Assembly (NCBI GenBank): GCA_009809945.1
Contig: WTPW01000184.1
Span: 1 to 64,000, forward strand
DNA from: Gigaspora margarita
Lineage: Eukaryota; Glomeromycota; Glomeromycetes; Diversisporales; Gigasporaceae
Direction of reading: 5' to 3'
DNA length: 64,000 bases
Made by a program: the position numbers and the translations under genes. Below are positions 32,901 to 44,556 of this stretch, piece by piece (positions within the stretch are counted from its first letter, which is position 1; each line of letters begins with the position of its first letter). The notes beneath the pieces were generated by a model, which worked only from the letters and a program-made list of their open reading frames with translations, did no database searches and had not been told where the DNA came from.

Positions 32901-35900
32901 CAATAGTTCATACATCTAGAAAATGTGCCAAATCTATTTTCAAATAATGGAACTAGCGGGATACCCTCAAGATCTTGGTAACACTTATCTCCAAGAATAT
33001 AATCTAATAGAGAGAAAGAAACGTCTAAATTCGATAGATCTAACACAACTCTGTTACTTTTCAAAATGCTTCTTAAAAGTTGAGGATCAACTTTTTGAGG
33101 TATAATGTCTAAATATTCAAATTCTTCTAAATGTTTGGGATCTAATAAAACTGTAGGATATTCATTTTCATTAAGGAAGTTGATAATATTTTTTGGTGTT
33201 TTTTCATCTATAAAGCAGCAATGTTTAAAACTAACATATGATCCATCTTTAGAAGGCGACCAAAATATTTTGTGAGTTTCTTGAGACACAAGTTCAAGTA
33301 CTTTTTGTCCATATTCATCTGATATTTTCGAGCCAAATGGCCAAAATCTGGAAATAACTTGAAAATCTATTTTTTGTTGTCTTCTTAAGTATTCTTCATA
33401 AAATTTTACATGAAGTTGAGGAAGAACTTTCGTTAAAATATTCATGTTTTGTGATGCCTTTTTTTTATTTAGGTCAAGGCTAATTCGATCTGGTGAGAGC
33501 GCCCAATTATTTGAATGCAAATTTATAGAAAGTCCTGTGGTGTCAAGTGAAATATGTGAATAGTATCTACCATTTTGTGACTGTTTTTCGTAAGATGATG
33601 ATGATGTTTCTAAAATAACTGCTGCTACTCCACCCCATGTATCACACGGTAAAGGCTCATCATTCGAATCAGAGGTTTTTTCTCCGGAACATACAAGCCA
33701 ATTTTCATTTTTTAAATAATCTCCTTCAGTAAATTGTATATCAATTTGAAATGCTTGTAATTTCTTTCCAAAGGATTTACGGCCTGGATCATTCTTTATA
33801 ATTTCAACTTTCCACATAATTTTTACTTTCTCATGTTGACTTTTTTTTTGATAAACCTCAATAGATTCTATATTTTGTAGAAAAATCAACTCAGAAGTTA
33901 TATTATTCTTTATATTTTCCAATACTTTTTTAATATCATCAATTTTATATAATTTATCACAAATTTCACTTGATGCTGTTCTGAGTGGTAATCTAAATAA
34001 AGTTCCTTCAAATTTTTTATCATTAAAGTCAAGTTCAAATATATTTCCATTAAGGTTTAAATACGGTTCAAACTGATTTTTAAATATATTAAAGACATGT
34101 TTTTGATCTTCATTACTGTAATCGTCAAAATAGAATATACTACCACATTTATTGTCAGGAAGAAATTTTCGCTGAGGATCGAAAAATACAATTCTATTGT
34201 TCGATATAAATTGTGGCAAATCTGTTAAATTATAACACGAAACAAATCCAAGCCCATCTTTTCCGATTTTGTCTGATTTCTTGTTACATTCAACATTGAT
34301 AATTGATTTGAAATCACCTTCAGTAAATGATTTATTATTATATAGCCATATTGCAGGTCCTTGCCAGCAGTCCATTTCTTCTTTTATTAATGATTTAGAA
34401 CCCCTATAATCACTATCATCGAGAATAACACAGAATTGAGTTGCACCTGCGTCATCCGCATTTTTGAGAAATTCTCGAAATACTATTTCATCACGATCAA
34501 ATTCCTAATCAATAAAAATATGATATTAACAAAATGAAGACTTCATGTAGCATACTAAACGAATACAAGATACTTACTTCAAGAGTTTTTTTAAATAGTG
34601 CTGTTATTTCTGCATCAAAAGTATGGATTTTATTTATTACAAAATTTTCACTGAAATTTTTAATTTTTAGTCTTTTTGCTAGTTCTTTTGAAATTTCAGA
34701 ATGTGTTAGAATATTACTATTTTCGTTTACTAATTCCTCATGGTTATTAATATCATTATAAAGTATGTTTTCATGGGCTATCATTTCATTATACATATTT
34801 GGAATCAATAGTCCTCTTAAATCTTCATTTTTGTGTGATAAATATCCAAGTATATTTATTATCTCGAACTTATTGTCCCTAAAGTTTAAATTTTGAAGTA
34901 TTTCTAAACAATCAGAAGTCCTAAGTTCTTTTTTAACTCCAAGCTTTTCAAGAAGCCTTTGGTAATATTTAATATTATGTTTCGAAACCAGAACCCATTT
35001 AAAGGTCATAAGGCAGTTTGGAAGAGTAAATACTAACGTGTCTGTTGAATAAATTTCGTCATCATTTAGAATCCATTTTACTTCTGATAATTTATCCTTT
35101 AAGAAGTCAATGTTATTATCAATTGTGTTGTTTAAATATTCGTAAATTTTATTGATATTATCTTCTGTTTCTTTCTTTTTCTCCATCTCAAATTCTTTTA
35201 ATAACCAGAATAGCTGCTTTAACATGGTATCTATTGGTATATTATCATCCCATCCAAGAATTTTCCGTAAATCATTATTTCTAATTAAACAATCAACTAC
35301 TGGCATCTCGCGAGAGACAAATGGTGCATGTAACAGATCTCGACAATCAGTAACTTTTGAAAATGTGTGTTGCCCGCGCGAATTTTTGACTGGTATCCAC
35401 GTTTCTGTTCTAATCTTATTCCATAATTCGTGTGAATCATTGCTATTATTAAGGTCTTGATAATTGGTATCAATATATTTCAATAATAAAAGGGATTTTT
35501 CATGTGTCTTGCATTTGTGATTGTTTGAAGTATATATTTTTATACGATTAATTAAATCATTAATGGTCATTAATTTTTTCATTCCCAATTCAAGTAACTT
35601 AGGATAATCTGTTTGATATTCTTCAGCTGGGAAAAATGGTTCATCCGAATAAAATAATACTTTTAATTGTTCATCTGGAGCAAAAATATCAATTGGCCTC
35701 TGTTTCATAGTTGAAGATGTCGTAACAAATTCTATTTCTTTTAGTTCTTCTCTTACATTACTGATAATTTCCCACCGCTTAAAAAGTTCTTTTATGACTT
35801 CATCTATGATTTTTATTTCTTGTGAATTTAAATACTTGATGACATGTTCTTTCCAATATTCCTCTTGTTTCAATCGTTGAACTTTGAGTACTTCTTCAAG

Positions 35901-38900
35901 AAGAAAACGAAGATCTTCAGAATTGTGAGTTTCCAAAAATACTGAAGGTGAAATAATACAACCGTATGATTGTTCATCCTCTTTAGGAAGTAAAAAATAA
36001 TCTTTTTTAGATTCAATCAATAAACTAATATTTATAATATTTGTACTGTTCACATCGGTAAATAATGGAATATATTTGATTACGTTTGCAGCTTTTGTGT
36101 AGTATGACTCACATTTCAAATAACCGAGGTAACGAGTTAATATATTTCTCTGATCATGAGTAAGGTCGGCATGAACAAGATTTGATGGGAAAGAACTATG
36201 CACTTCAAAAGATGATAAGACAGCTATGACATTATCAACCTCAATTACGTAGCTTTTGATTCTATAAATATATTTTGTATATTTAGAATATATATTGTTG
36301 TGTTTAAATTAAAAGACCATACTTACTTTTCATATTTTAAAATATTGACGTTTATGAATGTAGATCCTAACAAAGACAATATCGGAATAATATCTTTATA
36401 TAATTGGATTCGAGATGAATTGCACAAACATTTCTCTTTTGCACCTAATTTCCTCAAAGTAATAAAGTTATTATTTTTATTTGTGTCGTTTAATAAAAGG
36501 TAAACATCCAAAAAACATGACAAATCTCTGTCGGTTTGTTGTAAGTGATCCCAAATTTTATATATCCATTCCATTTTTTTTATTTCAACCTTTATTTCCT
36601 GAAGGCTTTCAGAATTTTCAATGTTATAAAACATTATATTTTTATTGAGAATTTTGGCAAATTCAATATCTGAAAGAATTTGTATATTAATATCATTTTC
36701 ATTTTTTGCATAATTATATAATGTTGTTAAAAGTTCTTTCCCAATGGTGTTATCCACGATTTTTCCCATGAAATTTTTATCAATTAACGTATGTTCTTCT
36801 TTATTGGCAATGTAATAAAATTCATTATGACATCGAGGTTTAAAAGTAGTGAATGTTTTATTTTCAACTGGAATAAGAGGAAGTCCATGAAGTTTGCTGA
36901 CATCCTTAACTCTAAGGATATATTCCAGTAAAAGCAACCTTTCGGTATCATTAAGATCAACATGGCTATGCATGTACGTAATGGTAAGATGTTCACAAAC
37001 TTTTTCGGGTGTAATGAAGTACATGTGATTTCTTAAAGTACTTTGTTCTAACTTAGCTACTATTGATTCCGGAATATCTACAAAAACCGGAAATTTTAAT
37101 TTAGTCAGTAATTTTAATAGATCTGGTGAGTTTTTGAAAGTTTTATCGGCAAAATATCCATCATTAATTGATAAATAATCTAAAGGACCACGAAAAACTT
37201 TCAGATTAACATCCAATTGGTTAACGACATTTTGCAAAAGATTGGCCCATAGACAGCGTTTTGTATCCAAATTTCGGGAAAATTGATCAGCTGGTATTGG
37301 CCAAAGTGTATAGATTTGTTTAAATGACACGTAATTTTTCACTTCGGACAAAAATTTTTTCCACGCTACCGGGATAACATTTTCAAATAAATATTTATTC
37401 CATAATCCTTTGCGAAGTAATACATCATCTGATGCCTAAAAAATTTATAACATAAATATTATAAAATACATCAATATGGATGTACATACAAAACAGAGAG
37501 ATAATTACCAAATCTTCATTTGTAGAAACTTCCAAGTGCCTTCTATTTTTGCTGACGGCAAAACAACCATTAATCGAAATTGAAAAGTCATCTTCTATTT
37601 CAGGTAAGGGAAGGAAGCAATAGAGCCTTCCTTTATTTTCTGATACATCATCAATTCGTGCTGCCAGCCCAACAATTGGTACAAATTTACAATCGCGGAC
37701 ATTTGTATTGAATCTTTCATCGATATCAGCTACATAACTGATAATTTGCCATTTGCTTTTAATTTCTGTCTTGTCTTTAGTAGACCTTTGACAAAGTTCC
37801 ATTTGATAAGTAACCTCAAATTGCTTTTTGATCTTTATATTATCAGCCAACAACATCCTTTTTTCTCTTATTTCGCCCGCATTAATTACTTCAATTTCAT
37901 ATATGAGTTCAGGAACTTTACTACCATATTTGAGTTCGTAAAATGATATCTTTTCAATATATTTTAAGAACAAAAGAGAAGTGATATTGTCAATTTTGAA
38001 GAAGGTGTCAAGCATTTCTCGAACTTGACTGATTTGGTATTTTTTTGACGAAATCTTTGATTCTGCAGCATCCTTATCAGTTCGCAGAGGATATCGAAAT
38101 ATCGTTCCTTTATAAAATTCATCCAGAGGATTGTTTTCTAAGGCCACTGAGAAAGGTGCGAATTGATCAGGATACTATGAACAGAAAATATAGGTATCAG
38201 CCACGAGTAGAAAGTATCAATATAAATAATAAATAAAAATAAGTGCTGCCAAGTGAAAAAGGTCGATAAAAAATTTTTTTTTATCTGAGTTCTACAGATC
38301 TGTAGAATTCAAATAAAAAAATTTTATCGTATTTGATACAATAATTAACGAGATATCTTTGATTAAAGATTATATCAAAAATTTGATGTACCCTTTTCCC
38401 TTAAATGGAATTATTTACCTTCATTGCCAGGTTATGATTTACAAAATTGGTTTTGGTACCTCGCTGACCAGTTGGCGCTTTGCAATACCCACGACTATGA
38501 GGATCAATAAAGACATAAGAAGACCCGGAAATAAAGGAGCATACATCAGTGATGTGGAAAATCGAATTGAACCCGATTCCCATGACTGAAATTTACAATT
38601 AATTTTTTAATATCGACGTATTATACAGTACAAATATGACAATAATTTACCTCCGATCTTATCACATTCATCCATTTTAACACTATTCGCTAAATTTAAT
38701 AAAGATTTAAAATCTTTCTCTTGAAAGATAGCGTTGTTAGCAGATAAGAGAGCAGGTCCTTGATATCTGCCAAGTTTTGGATCGAATAATTTTTTAGCAG
38801 GATACGTGTTATGATCCAAGATGAAGATTTGCTCGGAGCTTTGCGCATCATCAGAATTTTGCAAGATTTCTTTAAGGATTTGGGATCCATCCGGGTATTC

Positions 38901-38978
38901 TGTCAAAATATTCTTGATGCGGGTCGTATATTCTTCATCAGGGTGGAAAGGCACAAATATATTTTCTTCATCCATCAC
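29945..38978 (-). CDS. Two-module sacsin-like ATPase with C-terminal BTB and TLDc domains
   Basis: Six exons (38978-38651, 38585-38419, 38174-37509, 37435-36327, 36261-34578, 34504-29945) join in frame to 2,837 residues. All five introns are GT-AG; lengths 65, 244, 73, 65 and 73 bp. Module 1 opens with an HSP90-like (GHKL) ATPase: ILKEILQNSDDA (residues 37-45), YQGPALL and a GIGFNS loop formed across intron 1. It runs on with PDQFAPF and RYPLRT, as in sacsin. Module 2 starts right after intron 5 with FREFLKNADDAG (about 1324), DKIGKDGLGF and FRLPLRT. A BTB domain lies at about 2495-2610 (FNNVLFRVKNKEFYANSSIL, ILLNWLYGE) and a TLDc domain at about 2660-2800 (KLLLRGSRDGFTADSFWNLC, ILGGYNPIGW). 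Sacsin ATPases are chaperone-like; BTB often recruits cullin-3 ligases; TLDc is linked to stress protection and V-ATPase. A role coupling a chaperone to an adaptor is inference. The gene looks intact; the start is the first Met of exon 1. Confidence 0.88.
38264..38329. repeat. Foldback hairpin in intron 2 of the sacsin-like gene
   Basis: CGATAAAAAATTTTTTTTAT pairs with its near-complement ending TTTTATCG, around a centre CTACAGATCTGTAG. It lies in the 244-bp intron, whereas the other four introns are 65-73 bp, so an insertion probably lengthened it. The AGATCT-centred AT-rich form recalls the centre of the palindromic MITE at 49268-49485. Confidence 0.6.
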
Positions 38979-39642
38979 GATATATCTAGAATTTATTTAA
39001 TAGGATTTTCAAAACTGAATTAAATTTCTTATAATAATCAATTTTAAATAAGTCTTTTTTGTCTTTGGTCTATAAAAATTATGCAAGATTATACTCAGGT
39101 AGTAATTTTAAAAAATGTTTCAACAGCAAAATATACTTTGGATAGTAATAGGATCTTAAATTTTACACTTTACAAAAAGGTGCAAAATTTAAGTCTGAAT
39201 TTATTTTACCTAAAAAATATATATACGTATATTTTTTTGCACCGGAAAGGTGAAAATGATTGTAAATGCACCAATACAGTATCAGTACCAGGAACGGAAT
39301 ACAAAGTACGTAGCGGTAAAGTGTATGGTGTCACGGATCCTGGATAAAAATTTCTTGTGCATTTGGTAGCACCTCAAATAATACTAAAAATAGTTAACAA
39401 ATAAGGTAGCTGCGCAACGTAGTTTCGCTAAAACCAGGAACGGGACAATAGGTTAACTAAGGGCATTGTTAGTCACTGTAATCTTAGCCATGTGCTAAGC
39501 ATTACACTCAGTACTAATAAAGTATTCCAGGTTAAGTACTCAACATTTAAAAAAAAATAATAATAATAATATCATGAAAAAACTTCTTTAAATAATTTGT
39601 TTTAAAGTTTTAATTCTCTCAATTTATTTGGTCATGATAATA

Positions 39643-39985
39643 AAAGCCAATCTTAAAGAGTATCAGCATTAAAACTATCACAAAAGCTTACAATAAAACT
39701 TTACATGCAATATAATAAAACATTTCTTTACACAATCACAGTTTTAAATTTTCAATTAGCAAAGCCAATTCATAACTAACGATCACAATTTTTGGTCATA
39801 ACATAAATATAATAACAAAAACTGATCTTAAAGAGCATTAGCATTTAAACTATCACAAAAGCTTACAATAAAACTTTACATACAATATGATGAAACATTT
39901 CTTTACACAATTACTATTTTAAAATTTTGGTTATTAAGGCCGATTCATAATAAGCATACATCTTTTGACTAAAGCATATATAGCA
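39643..39985. repeat. Tandem duplication, two ~180-bp units
   Basis: Both units contain CTATCACAAAAGCTTACAAT and ATAAAACTTTACAT, at about 39680 and 39859, and then AAACATTTCTTTACACAAT. The copies differ by a few substitutions. Function unknown; it lies between the two divergent genes. Confidence 0.75.
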
Positions 39986-40805
39986 AAACAAAGAAAAAAA
40001 GCCCTACTAATGTAATAGTTTAAAATGGTTGATTAATTAAAATTTTTAAATTGTAACTTCTTCGGATTACATTATGGCAATTGTTTGTTACAAAATTACC
40101 AGAAAAAAATCGCTAGTACACGAATTGATGCAATTTTTCGAACGCTTTTTTTGATAGTAATTACTGCACTCTTACATAATTTTGATTAATTAGTATTTGA
40201 AATACCTAATGCGAAGTTCAATATGCATTCATACCTTTGCTTCGCCATATGCATATATCCAATTAGATGCAAGATTTCGCCATTTAATTTGCCGTATAAC
40301 CTTACACTACGTGAAAATTTCAATATAACTCCGTTCTGAATGAACTTTATCTAAATTTGGCGAACATAAAGCTATCTAAATCCGGCGAACATAAATCTAT
40401 TGAAATTTGTAAAACCGAGTCTATTGTTGCAAATAGTACCATAAAAGCTATCGATTAAAAAAAAAAAAAAAAAGGCAAAAAAAAAGTTTGGTAATTGGTT
40501 TAATAGAAGTTTTTATAGATCAATGATAGTGCAAAGTAATACAAACTCCTATAAGGGAAATGGCCATTCGGAGAAAGTCGATACCTTGGTGCACTAAGTA
40601 TTACACTAAGCACAAAGTAAAAATGACGGAACAAATTTGTTCTATTCCTAAATTTCTGTCTTTACGCACTTAAGTTTATCTACAATTAGAGACATGAATT
40701 GTGAATTTAATACATATAAATAAACTGAAGTTTATTTAAAACTATAGTTTTATATAATAATTTATAAATCCGCACCTCTTTCTACAGTTCCTTTTTTTGC
40801 GCCAG

Positions 40806-40886
40806 CAGGGACCGTCAAAAATTTGGATATTATTTATATGATTTCCAAATTTGTATAAATGATATCCAAATTTTTGACGGTCCCTG
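40806..40886. mobile_element. Palindromic MITE, 81 bp
   Basis: CAGGGACCGTCAAAAATTTG at the left end is the exact complement of the right end (CAAATTTTTGACGGTCCCTG); the arms are about 25 bp with a CCAAATTTG word in the middle. CGCCAG lies near both flanks but not in a clean target-duplication position. Confidence 0.7.
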
Positions 40887-41134
40887 GTAACGCCAGTTCT
40901 GAAGTTATACACAATGGGATGTCGATCATATTGTTAACAATACAATGATTTGATGTGCGGAAATAATCCGAGATTATGCGGTAAATAATAAATTGCGTAG
41001 ACAATAATCGTTCACGTTCATACATCCTTTTCTTTCATCAAAATATCAAATAAAGTAAATTTAGAAACAACTTTCAATAGCCTATTCGCAGAACAACAAG
41101 AAAAACCAGCGGCTCATCAGATTGTGCTTTCCAA

Positions 41135-43960
41135 ATGACTAACAAGTCACAAGATTTTCTTAGTACAATTATTAAAGAACTGTGTAGTCTGTATAATGAA
41201 GAAAGAACGAAAAATGATGACTACAAATTAATTCTTATTACATTAGATAAATTTCTTGGAAAGAAGAAACTAAACCCAGATAGCGTTATCAGTTGGTGTT
41301 TAGATGATCATGTCAATCCTGTAGTTCAAGTCATCCTTGCACATTGTTATCGTTTTGGTAAATGGGTTCAAAGGGATGAGCATAAATCATTCATTTATTA
41401 TCAAAAATCTGCAGATTTGGGTAATTTTGATGGAATATTTCAAGTGATTTATTGCTACCAATATGGAGTTGGAGTGAATCAAAATGCATATAAGGCATTA
41501 ACTTATTATCAAAAGTTAGTTAAGATGGAACATTCTTTTGGGTTATCTGTGGCCACTAATTATTACCGGCTCGAAGATTTTATTAGTAATATTAAAGAAT
41601 TATGTAATCTGTATAATGAAGAAAGATCAAAAAGTAAAAATTACAAATTAATTCTCAATATATTAGATAACTTTCTTGAAAAAAAGAAGCTAAGCTCAGA
41701 CAGTATTATCAGCTGGTGTATAGATAATCCAGATAATTCCGTAACTCAAATTATTTTAGCACATTGTTATTGCTTTGGTCAATGGGTTCAAAAGGATGAA
41801 TATAAAGCATTTATTTATTATCAAAAATTTGCTGATATGTCTAATTCTGATGGAATATTTCAAGTCGGCTATTGTTATCAAAATGGAATTGGTGTTAAAA
41901 AAAATGAATATATGGCATTAAATTATTATCAAAAATTAGCTAGAATAGACTATTCTTTTGGTTTATCTATAATTACTAAATGTTATCAGTTAAAGGATTT
42001 TTTTAGTGGTGTTGTTAAAAAATTGTGTAATCTGTATAATAAAGAAAAATCGAAAGACAAAGATTACGAATCAATTCTTGATGCATTAGACGAATATCTA
42101 GAAAGAAATAACTTAAACTCAGATAGTATTATTGGTTGGTGTTTGGATAATCAAGACAATCTTGAAATTCAAATCATCTTGGCACATTGTTTTTGCTTCG
42201 GTAAATGGGTTCCAAAGGATGAACTTAAGGCATTTATTTATTATCAAAAATTAGCAAATTTGTCTAATTCTGATGGAATATTCCANATTGGTTATTGTTA
42301 TCATAATGGAATTGGTGTTAAAAAGGATGAACATAAGGCATTCATCAATTATCAAAAAGCTGCTAATATGAGTAATACTATTGGAATATATAATGTTGGT
42401 TATTGTTATCAAAATGGAATTGGAGTTAAAAAAAATGAGAATATGGCATTCGATTATTATCAAAAATCTGCTAATATGAGTTATAATAAAGGAATATATT
42501 ATGTTGGTTATTGTTATCAAAATGGAATTGGAGTTAAAAAAAATGAATATAAGGCATTAACTTATTATCAAAAACTGGCTAAGATGGACCATCCTTTTGA
42601 ATTATCCGTAGTTACTAATTATGACCAGTTAGAATGTTTTCTTAAAGCTGTTAAAGAATTGTGTAATCTGTATAATGAAGAAAGATCGAAAGACAAAGAT
42701 TACGAATCAATTCTTGCTGCATTAAACGAATATCTAGAAAGAAATAACTTAAACTCAGAAAGTATTATTGGTTGGTTTTTGGATAATCAAGACAATCCTG
42801 AAATTCAAATTATTCTGGCACATTGTTTTTGCTTCGGTAATTGGGTTCAAAAAGATGAACTTAAGGCAGTTATTTATTATCAAAATTTAGCAAATTTGTC
42901 TAATTCTGATGGAATATTCCAAATTGGTTATTGTTATCATAATGGAATTGGTGTTAAAAAGGATGAACATAATGCATTCATCAATTATCAAAAAGCTGCC
43001 AATATGAATAATACTTTTGGAGTATATAATGTTGGTTATTGTTATCAAAATGGAATTGGAGTTAAAAAAAATGAGAATATGGCATTCGATTATTATCAAC
43101 AATCTGCTAATATGAGTTATGATAAAGGAATATATTGTGCTGGTTATTGTTATCAAAATGGAATTGGAGTTAGAAAAGATGAATATAAGGCATTAACTTA
43201 TTATCAAAAACTGGCTAAGATGGACCATTCTTTTCTTAAAGAAATTGTTAAAGAATTGTGTAATCTGTATAATGAAGAAAGATCAAAAAATAAAGATTAC
43301 AAATCAATTCTAAATACATTTGACAGATTTCTGGAAAGAAAGGAGTTAAATTCAGACAGTATTATTAGTTGGTGCTTAAATAATCAATCCCACTTCGCTG
43401 NAANTGAAATCATNCTTGCACATTGTTATCGTTTTGGTAAATGGGTTCAAAAGGATGAACACAAGGCATTTATTTACTATCAAAAATCCGCNAATAAATC
43501 NGCTGAANCTCCTAATACTGATGGAATAAATAGTGTTGGTTATTGTTATCGTTTTGGAATTGGTATTGAAAAAAACGTAAATGAATCGTTTTTTTATTAT
43601 AAAAAATCTGCCAAGTCTAGTGATGCTACTGGAATGTTTAATGTTGGTTATTGTTATCATAATGGAATTGGAGTTAAAAAAAATAATAATACGGCATTTT
43701 TTTATTATCAAATATCTGCAAAGATGGGGAATGTTGCTGGAACGTTTAATGTTGGTTATTGTTACCAAAATGGAATTGGAGTTAAAAAAAATGAGAATAT
43801 GGCATTTGATTATTATCAAAAATCTGCTAAGATGGGTCATGCTAAAGGAAACTACTATGTTGGTTATTGTTATCAAAATGGAATTGGAATTGAAAAGGAT
43901 GAATGTGAAGCATTTAAATATTATCAAAAATCTGCAGATATGGTTATGCTAAAGGAATAA
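41135..43960 (+). CDS. Sel1-repeat protein with five super-units
   Basis: A single open frame of 941 residues; an in-frame TAG lies 57 nt upstream of the start Met. Five super-units begin with KELCNLYNEERSK-type helices at about residues 13, 153, 294, 506 and 705. Each has an ISWCLDN.....IILAHCY.FGKWVQKDE segment and then two or more Sel1 repeats (YYQKSA.M....GI..VGYCYQNGIGVKKDE). Sel1 repeats form alpha-solenoids that bind partner proteins. In AM fungi they often accompany kinase domains; none is present here, so this is a scaffold without an obvious catalytic part. Units 3 and 4 are nearly identical, a sign of recent copying. Six ambiguous bases lie in about 43400-43508 and one at 42286. 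The last Sel1 repeat ends abruptly: a 1-nt shift near 43940 would continue it as GYAKGIK to a stop near 44008, so the annotated end may be a mutation or a base-calling error. Confidence 0.85.
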   Translation: MTNKSQDFLSTIIKELCSLYNEERTKNDDYKLILITLDKFLGKKKLNPDSVISWCLDDHVNPVVQVILAHCYRFGKWVQRDEHKSFIYYQKSADLGNFDGIFQVIYCYQYGVGVNQNAYKALTYYQKLVKMEHSFGLSVATNYYRLEDFISNIKELCNLYNEERSKSKNYKLILNILDNFLEKKKLSSDSIISWCIDNPDNSVTQIILAHCYCFGQWVQKDEYKAFIYYQKFADMSNSDGIFQVGYCYQNGIGVKKNEYMALNYYQKLARIDYSFGLSIITKCYQLKDFFSGVVKKLCNLYNKEKSKDKDYESILDALDEYLERNNLNSDSIIGWCLDNQDNLEIQIILAHCFCFGKWVPKDELKAFIYYQKLANLSNSDGIFXIGYCYHNGIGVKKDEHKAFINYQKAANMSNTIGIYNVGYCYQNGIGVKKNENMAFDYYQKSANMSYNKGIYYVGYCYQNGIGVKKNEYKALTYYQKLAKMDHPFELSVVTNYDQLECFLKAVKELCNLYNEERSKDKDYESILAALNEYLERNNLNSESIIGWFLDNQDNPEIQIILAHCFCFGNWVQKDELKAVIYYQNLANLSNSDGIFQIGYCYHNGIGVKKDEHNAFINYQKAANMNNTFGVYNVGYCYQNGIGVKKNENMAFDYYQQSANMSYDKGIYCAGYCYQNGIGVRKDEYKALTYYQKLAKMDHSFLKEIVKELCNLYNEERSKNKDYKSILNTFDRFLERKELNSDSIISWCLNNQSHFAXXEIXLAHCYRFGKWVQKDEHKAFIYYQKSXNKXAEXPNTDGINSVGYCYRFGIGIEKNVNESFFYYKKSAKSSDATGMFNVGYCYHNGIGVKKNNNTAFFYYQISAKMGNVAGTFNVGYCYQNGIGVKKNENMAFDYYQKSAKMGHAKGNYYVGYCYQNGIGIEKDECEAFKYYQKSADMVMLKE

Positions 43961-44219
43961 AAAGATCTACATTTACACCACAAGAAATTAAACAAGATTT
44001 TATGTTCTGAAAAGATAAACGAAAAAGAACAGATGATTTAGAAGTAGATAAAAAAAGGAAAAAAAATTTAATTAAGCTTTAGATTTTTATATTGTATAAG
44101 AATGAAGAAGTTGGATTTATGCTTAATTTAGCTTCAAAGCATTTGATTTAATTCAATTTTTACATAATAAATACTCAATATTGAAATTTTCTATTAAAAA
44201 ATTAAGGATTTTATAATTT
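43961..44219. other. 3' flank of the Sel1 gene
   Basis: Contains the possible out-of-frame continuation of the last Sel1 repeat up to a TGA at about 44008, and an AATAAA at about 44167. Nothing else seen. Confidence 0.5.
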
Positions 44220-44556
44220 ATCGCCATGGCGATGTATCGCCACCCCTGATCAGCCAGTTATAATGCAGGATCAGGTGTAACGTGAAATCGAACCGATTAC
44301 GATTTTTTTTCAAAAATCGGCTATAACACGAAATTTTGCCTATGAAACCATCTCTCGAGCTCTAACAAAAAAAATTCCTCTCGAAATTTTGGGTTAGAAC
44401 CACCTTGCTAAAGCACCCTACCCTAACCCTAACCTAACCCTCACCCTAACCCTAAACTAACGAATTTATTTTATTGTTTTTATTTCATGTTACACCAGAT
44501 TGTTTTGATTTCACGTTACACCAGATCTTCTAGGGTGCGATATATCGCATAGGCGA
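44220..44556. mobile_element. TIR element with a second TIR element nested in it
   Basis: The outer ends TCGCCATGGCGATGTATCGC and its imperfect complement (GCGATATATCGCATAGGCGA, to 44556) form TIRs of about 28 bp. Only about 300 bp lie between them, and most of that is the inner element at 44270-44526. No coding capacity. Confidence 0.55.
44270..44526. mobile_element. Inner MITE with TIR ATCAGGTGTAACGTGAAATC
   Basis: The left end ATCAGGTGTAACGTGAAATC is mirrored by GATTTCACGTTACACCAGAT at the right. The interior has CCCTAACCCT telomere-like runs (44403-44459) and a GAGCTCTAACAAAAAAAATT block that is shared, decayed, with about 11660-11800. Confidence 0.65.

Larger units (their letters stand above)
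38979..41134. other. Intergenic region between two divergent genes
   Basis: 2.16 kb separate the start codons of the minus-strand sacsin-like gene and the plus-strand Sel1 gene, so both promoters should lie here; no core promoter could be pinned down. It contains a 180-bp tandem duplication (39643-39985), a doubled ATCTAAATYYGGCGAACATA word (40351-40394), an A-run at 40457 and an 81-bp palindromic MITE (40806-40886). A frame at 39081-39347 shows no recognisable protein. Confidence 0.55.

Noticed and set aside
43376-43927. 183-codon minus-strand frame opposite the Sel1 gene
   Set aside because: Repeated Ile/Phe/Ser-rich sequence mirrors the Sel1 repeats in another frame; the same holds for 42251-42520 and 42887-43156.
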